Assembly: GCF_001424545.1 (NCBI RefSeq)
Contig: NZ_LMQL01000014.1
Location: 62,001 to 126,000 of the forward strand
DNA length: 64,000 nucleotides
Origin: Ramlibacter sp. Leaf400
Lineage (GTDB): Bacteria > Pseudomonadota > Gammaproteobacteria > Burkholderiales > Burkholderiaceae_C
Reading direction: 5' to 3'
Part shown: positions 60,096 through 64,000 of the stretch, piece by piece
Layout: each line of letters begins with the position of its first letter
How positions within the stretch are numbered: the first letter of the stretch is position 1
Notes under the pieces: generated by a model
Database searches by the model: none
Seen by the model: the letters and a program-made list of their open reading frames with translations, nothing else
Told to the model about the DNA's origin: nothing
Program-made: the position numbers and the translations under genes

Positions 60096-60482
60096 ATGCG
60101 ACTCCTCCACACCATGCTCCGCGTCGGCGACCTGCAGCGGTCGATCGACTTCTACACCCGCGTGCTCGGCATGAAGCTGCTGCGCACCACCGAACGGCCC
60201 GAGCAGAAGTACTCGCTGGCCTTCGTGGGCTACGGCACCAACCCGGACCACGCGGAGATCGAGCTCACCTACAACCACGGCGTCTCCAGCTACGAGCTGG
60301 GCAGCGCGTACGGCCACATCGCGCTGGGCATGGCCGACGTGTACGCGGCCTGCGACAGGATCCGCGCGGCCGGCGGGGCCATCACGCGCGAACCCGGGCC
60401 GGTCCAGGGCGGCACGACGGTGATCGCCTTCGTCACCGATCCCGACGGCTACAAGATCGAACTGATCCAGCGCGACGCCTGA
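60096..60482 (+). CDS. gloA: Lactoylglutathione lyase (glyoxalase I)
   Basis: A 128-residue enzyme of the bacterial Ni/Co-type glyoxalase I. The metal ligands are His5 (LLHTMLRV), Glu56 (AEIELTYN), His74 (YGHIALG) and Glu122 (YKIELI). It isomerises the methylglyoxal-glutathione hemithioacetal to S-lactoylglutathione. The length matches E. coli GloA. The gene appears monocistronic. Confidence 0.96.
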   Translation: MRLLHTMLRVGDLQRSIDFYTRVLGMKLLRTTERPEQKYSLAFVGYGTNPDHAEIELTYNHGVSSYELGSAYGHIALGMADVYAACDRIRAAGGAITREPGPVQGGTTVIAFVTDPDGYKIELIQRDA

Positions 60483-60531
60483 GCCGGCCTGGCTGAGCGG
60501 CTGATCCGCTGAGCCGGGACGGGCCGGACCC

Positions 60532-60585
60532 GTCCTACCGTCCAGGGGACCCCGCGGCCATGCCGCTGATGGCCCGCTCCGACAG
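60532..60585 (+). promoter_or_regulatory. GTCCTAC / CGACAG motif with longer spacing (copy d)
   Basis: GTCCTAC at 60532-60538 and CGACAG at 60580-60585 lie ahead of the ATG at 60640, but 41 bases apart rather than 17-19. The shared words suggest the same control; the spacing argues against a simple -35/-10 pair. Confidence 0.25.
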
Positions 60586-60639
60586 GAACGGCCGCCTGGG
60601 GTGCCTACGGTGGAGACTTCCCTCACACAGGAGTCTTCC

Positions 60640-61215
60640 ATGGACACTGAGATGTTGGTCGTGGGATTGGTGATCCTTGCGCTGATCGCCATCGCCCTCG
60701 TGCTCTACCAGCGCAAGACGCGGTCAAAGAACCTGCAGCATCACTTCGGCGCCGAGTACGGCCGCGCCGTCGAGACCACCGGCAGCCGCGACAAGGCCGA
60801 GGCGGAACTGCTGGCCCGCCGCAAGCGCGTGGACCAGCTGCACATCGCGCCGCTGTCGCCCGCCGACGCGCAACGCTTCACCCAGGCCTGGCGCTCGCTG
60901 CAGGCCCGCTTCGTAGACAACCCGCAGGACGCTCTCGCCCAGGCCGACGCGCTGGTGCAGGACCTGATGCGCACGCGCGGCTACCCCATGGGCGACTTCG
61001 AGCGCAGCGCGGCGGACATCTCCGTCAACCACCCCGGCGTGGTCGAGCACTATCGCGCCGGGCACGCCATCGCCGAACGCCAGGGCCGCGGCGAGGTGGA
61101 CACCGAAGGCATGCGCCAGGCGGTCATCCACTACCGGGCCCTGTTCGCCGAGCTGCTCGAAGTCGACCAGCCCGAGCACCACGACCACCACCCCGACATG
61201 AGGACGCAATCATGA
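60640..61215 (+). CDS. Membrane-anchored protein with FVDxP domain (1)
   Basis: A 191-residue protein with one N-terminal membrane helix (about 5-24). The soluble part includes AQRFTQAWRSLQARFVDNPQDALAQADALVQDLMRTRGYP (about 85-124) and then MRQAVIHYRALFAELLEV. The FVDxP...QADxLVxDxM pattern recurs in the next gene, so this is a tandem pair. The tail is His/Asp-rich (EHHDHHPD). CAGGAG precedes the ATG. The domain is unnamed to my knowledge; similar sequences are annotated hypothetical. Its stop overlaps the next start. Confidence 0.7.
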   Translation: MDTEMLVVGLVILALIAIALVLYQRKTRSKNLQHHFGAEYGRAVETTGSRDKAEAELLARRKRVDQLHIAPLSPADAQRFTQAWRSLQARFVDNPQDALAQADALVQDLMRTRGYPMGDFERSAADISVNHPGVVEHYRAGHAIAERQGRGEVDTEGMRQAVIHYRALFAELLEVDQPEHHDHHPDMRTQS

Positions 61216-61769
61216 GCCGCGAAGACCGAGACCATCTGGGCACCGCCGACCTCGTCGCCGGTGCGGAACACCGCGAGAGGCACGCGGACGCCGAGCGGGC
61301 CCCTGTGCAGGAAAACGCGCAGGGCCAGGACTGGCAGCAGACGCTGGGGGGCATGCAGCCCCAGCCCACGGCGCAGGATCCCACCCGGCCGGCGCAGATA
61401 CAGGGGCAGGAGCAGCGGCAATCCAGCGAGCCGGCACGCGACGTCCAGGCCGACCGCATGCCCCCGAGCGGCATGGGCGCCGGCGCCGCAGCCGAGCAGT
61501 TGGCGGCGCTGTTCCCGCCGCAGGTGGCTTCGGACTTCCGCGGCCGCTGGGACCAGGTGCAGATCGGCTTCGTGGACGACCCGCGGCGCGCGGTGCAACA
61601 GGCCGACGAACTGGTGGCCGACGTGATGAAGAGCCTGGCCTCCAGCTTCGCCGAACAGCGGGCGCGGTTGGAGGCGGGGCTGGGGCAGGACAAGGAGGCC
61701 AACACCGAGGACCTGCGGATGGCACTGCGGGGGTATCGGTCGTTCTTCCAGCGGTTGTTGTCACTCTGA
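61212..61769 (+). CDS. Soluble protein with FVDxP domain (2)
   Basis: A 185-residue protein, ATG overlapping the previous stop (ATGA). Residues of about 1-85 are Gln/Glu/Pro-rich and disordered. The C-terminal domain (SDFRGRWDQVQIGFVDDPRRAVQQADELVADVMKSLASSF, then LRMALRGYRSFFQRLLSL) is homologous to that of the preceding protein, but the membrane helix is missing. The two may pair at the membrane. Function unknown. Confidence 0.7.
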   Translation: MSREDRDHLGTADLVAGAEHRERHADAERAPVQENAQGQDWQQTLGGMQPQPTAQDPTRPAQIQGQEQRQSSEPARDVQADRMPPSGMGAGAAAEQLAALFPPQVASDFRGRWDQVQIGFVDDPRRAVQQADELVADVMKSLASSFAEQRARLEAGLGQDKEANTEDLRMALRGYRSFFQRLLSL

Positions 61770-61972
61770 GCGCACCGGTCTCGGCGCCGTATGGGCAGGG
61801 CGCGGGAGGTACGCAGGGGCGCATTGCTGTCCGTTGCCTGCGGCACCGGGTCCCCCCGGCGGGGGGCTCATGCTGTGCCTCTCCGCCTGCTTCGCTGCGC
61901 CCGCTTGCCGCGGGCTCGCAGGGCCCGCACCACTGCGCGACGCTCGCCACGCCGTTCCCGCTCGCCCTGTTC

Positions 61973-62060
61973 CGTCATTCCCGCGAAGGCGGGAATCCAG
62001 AGCGTCCACCTTCAGCGGACTTCAAGGAAGCACTGGATCCCCGCCTTCGCGGGGATGACG
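61973..62060. repeat. Bipalindromic repeat, copy 9
   Basis: Left arm 61973-62000 (ATTCCCGC variant), right arm 62033-62060 (CCCCGC variant). The spacer shares CTTCAGCGGAC with copies 1 and 7. It lies in the only gene-free stretch over 300 bases (61770-62169), between convergent genes; nothing else is recognised there. Confidence 0.9.
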
Positions 62061-62169
62061 GTGGCGAAGACAGCGAACGGCGGTGACGAGGCGAGAGGCG
62101 GGACGCTGACGGTTTTCCGGCCCGCCCCCGAACCCTGCCGCGCGGGCGGCACGGCCCGAGCAACACGCC

Positions 62170-62970
62170 TCAAGAAGCCGCGGTCACCTCCACACCCCCC
62201 ACCGTCGCCGGAGCAACAGATCCCTCCTCCCGCGGCATCTCAAACAACCAGAACGGCGCCACGTCCGGCCGCTTGCGCATCAGCAACGGCTTGGCCACGT
62301 TGTAGACCGGCACGCCATTGATCGTGCGCCCCTCCGGCGTGCCCCGGTGCGCGTGCCCATGGAACACCGCGTCCACCGGATACCGCAGCAACGGATCCTC
62401 CAGCCGGCTGCTCCCCAGGAACGGGAAGATCTCCAGCGGTTCGCCCTGGATGGTGCTGGCCACCGGCGAGTAGTGCAGCAGCGCGATGCGCCGTTGCGTG
62501 CGCAGCTTGGCGAGCGCGGCCTCCAGCTTCATCGCCTCGTTCAGCGCCTCCTTCACGAACAGCTTGATCGCCGGCTCGCCCCAGGCGCCCAGCGAGCCGC
62601 GGCCGAAGCCGCCCGCGAAGCCCTTGGTGCCGGCGATGCCCACGCCCAGGATCTCGCAGGCCTCGCCATCGAGGACGCGCACGCCGGCGTGGGTGAGAAC
62701 CTCCGTCACCTTCTCCGGCGTGCCGCTCTCGTAGTCGTGGTTGCCCAGCACCGCGATGATCGGCACCGAGACGCCACCGAGTTCCTCGGCGAGCACGTGC
62801 GCCTCCTCGGCGGTGCCGTAGTCGGTGAGGTCACCGCAAAGCAGCAGCGCGTCGGCCGCGTCCGAGGCCTGGGAGAAGAAGTCCCGCAGGCTGCCGGCGG
62901 AATCCTTGGTGACGTGGATGTCGCCGACGGCGGCGAAGCGGATGCAGCTGGCGGATTTGGGCTTGGGCAT
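62170..62970 (-). CDS. Metallophosphoesterase
   Basis: A 266-residue calcineurin-like phosphoesterase. Motifs are GDIH (Asp17, His19), GDLTDYG (Asp47), GNHDY (Asn77, His78), LLHYSP and HGHAHRG, all intact. Two metals, often Mn or Fe, are expected. It probably hydrolyses a phosphodiester or nucleotide; the substrate is unknown. The gene is divergent from a nucleotidyltransferase gene across 260 bp. Confidence 0.9.
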   Translation of the reverse strand: MPKPKSASCIRFAAVGDIHVTKDSAGSLRDFFSQASDAADALLLCGDLTDYGTAEEAHVLAEELGGVSVPIIAVLGNHDYESGTPEKVTEVLTHAGVRVLDGEACEILGVGIAGTKGFAGGFGRGSLGAWGEPAIKLFVKEALNEAMKLEAALAKLRTQRRIALLHYSPVASTIQGEPLEIFPFLGSSRLEDPLLRYPVDAVFHGHAHRGTPEGRTINGVPVYNVAKPLLMRKRPDVAPFWLFEMPREEGSVAPATVGGVEVTAAS

Positions 62971-63230
62971 GAAGGGTCGGCGGTCGAGGCAGGAGGGAAG
63001 ACCCGGTCATGCTGCCGTGCCACGCCGGCGGGGGCCATGTCCATCCGCCGTCGCGATCTGTAGGCGCAGGCCGACGCTTGCTGGAGCCTGCGCGCCAGTG
63101 GCGCAGCCGGGCGCCGCGATTACGCTGACTTGACTCTTTCGGCGAGCCCGCCGCAACCCTGGAGTCGCATGAGCCGAGGCCGGCCGCCCGAAGCGGCTCG
63201 TACCGCAGTGCGCAGCACGGAGGTTATCGA

Positions 63231-64000
63231 ATGTCCGCCACCCCGCTCGCACCTTCCCTGGAGGAAGAGGTTCTGCCCGAGACCGCCGCGTTCTACCGCC
63301 GCGCCTTGACAGTGCTGGCGGACGCCGGCGTGCCCTTCCTCGTGGGCGGCGCCTTCGCGCACGCCTGCTACACCGGCATCCGCCGATCCACCAAGGACCT
63401 GGACCTGTTCATCCGGCGGGAGGACTACGAGCGCGTGGCCGGGCTGATGCAGGCCGAGGGCTGGCGCCCCGAGCTGACCTACCCGCACTGGCTGGCCAAG
63501 GTCTACGCGGGCTCGGACTTCATCGACCTCATCTTCAACTCGGGCAACGGCGTCACGCCGGTGGACGGGCGCTGGTTCCACGACAACCCCGAGGCGGACG
63601 TGCTGGGCGTGCCGGTGCGCGTGGCCAACATGGAGGACAGCCTGCTGTCCAAGGCCTTCATCATGGAACGCGAGCGCTACGACGGCGCCGACATCGCGCA
63701 CCTGCTGCAGGTCAACGCCGAGCGGCTGGACTGGGCGGCCATGATCGACCGCTTCGGCCCCAACTGGCGCGTGCTGCTGGCCCACCTGACGCTGTTCGGC
63801 TTCATCTACCCCGGCGAGCGCCACCGCATCCCCGCCTGGGTGATGGACCAGCTGCTGACCCGGCTGGCCGTCGAGAGCCGGCAGGTGCCCGAGCAGGACC
63901 CGCACATCTGCGCCGGCACGCTGCTGTCGCGCGAGCAGTACCTGCACGACGTCGAACAGCTCGGCTACGTCGATGGGCGGCTCACGCCGGCCAGCACGAT
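63231..64000 (+). CDS. Nucleotidyltransferase-fold protein (partial at window end)
   Basis: The ATG at 63231 has GGAGG upstream and the frame is open to the end of the window (256 codons). FLVGGAFAHACYTGIRRSTKDLDLFIR (about 36-62) is the MNT/NTP-transferase motif, with Asp56 and Asp58 as metal ligands. A third acidic residue is probably in SDFIDLIFNSG. The downstream half is helical. It resembles proteins annotated as nucleotidyltransferase with an AbiEii-like fold; no antitoxin partner is visible on the upstream side. The gene is incomplete here. Confidence 0.8.
   Translation, partial: MSATPLAPSLEEEVLPETAAFYRRALTVLADAGVPFLVGGAFAHACYTGIRRSTKDLDLFIRREDYERVAGLMQAEGWRPELTYPHWLAKVYAGSDFIDLIFNSGNGVTPVDGRWFHDNPEADVLGVPVRVANMEDSLLSKAFIMERERYDGADIAHLLQVNAERLDWAAMIDRFGPNWRVLLAHLTLFGFIYPGERHRIPAWVMDQLLTRLAVESRQVPEQDPHICAGTLLSREQYLHDVEQLGYVDGRLTPAST

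Overview
The window is a gene-dense, very GC-rich chromosomal segment. Gene content points to a betaproteobacterium of the Burkholderiales, most likely Comamonadaceae (Ramlibacter/Variovorax-like): a Bug/TctC-type binding protein, TRAP systems, a BPSS1780-family membrane protein, tandem DUF4142 and DUF883-type stress proteins, the polA - small secreted protein - thrB order, and many dispersed ATTCCCGC...GCGGGAAT palindromes. The family assignment is an inference from gene content; no rRNA or tRNA gene was seen.

Layout. 1-6.8 kb: the 3' end of a hydantoinase-B-type gene, a DUF4019 protein, a block of envelope/stress-type secreted proteins (two DUF4142 proteins, a Gly/Gln-rich protein with YxxWR repeats, a WxPGHW-repeat protein), a ZIP metal transporter, a dienelactone hydrolase and a tautomerase. 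6.8-18.9 kb: polA, a DUF2782-like protein, thrB, a BPSS1780 membrane protein, a FecR-domain protein, a CDF transporter, a DUF883-type protein, a P1-type peptidase coupled to a TAXI-type binding protein and a lipase-like hydrolase, and a Ser-rich secreted protein. 19-25 kb: ettA, a large DUF1631 protein and an RhlE-type RNA helicase. 25-30.3 kb: an aminotransferase, two isopropylmalate-dehydratase-like subunits and a Bug binding protein, divergent from a LysR regulator.

30.3-41 kb is a sugar-acid catabolic region built on two divergent operons. The minus-strand operon carries a 2-hydroxyacid dehydrogenase, a cupin, a GntR/FCD regulator, a complete TRAP transporter and an enolase-superfamily dehydratase. 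The plus-strand operon carries an IlvD-type aldonate dehydratase, a DgoK-like kinase, a KDPGal aldolase and an SDR dehydrogenase. Together they would import an aldonic acid such as galactonate and split it to pyruvate and glyceraldehyde 3-phosphate. An inverted repeat sits in the 68-bp divergent promoter.

41-53.7 kb: a frameshifted GIY-YIG nuclease framed by repeat arms, a semialdehyde dehydrogenase, a Nudix protein with a degenerate NMNAT domain, an A1-type cytochrome oxidase operon whose subunit II carries two c-heme domains, and a MarR/MFS pair divergent from a PaaI-like thioesterase. 53.8-55.9 kb is less GC-rich and holds two fragments of a broken RHS-repeat protein, each followed by a four-helix membrane protein; the two membrane proteins share an ELLxGKR motif. 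56-60 kb: a HupE/UreJ - DUF4331 - lipoprotein - DUF4198 - membrane protein cluster. 60-64 kb: glyoxalase I, two tandem paralogues of an unnamed FVDxP domain, a metallophosphoesterase and a partial nucleotidyltransferase.

Most notable for follow-up: the RHS/tetraspan locus, the dispersed bipalindromic repeat with its linked GIY-YIG gene, and a GTCCTAC...CGACAGT motif shared by three stress-type genes.
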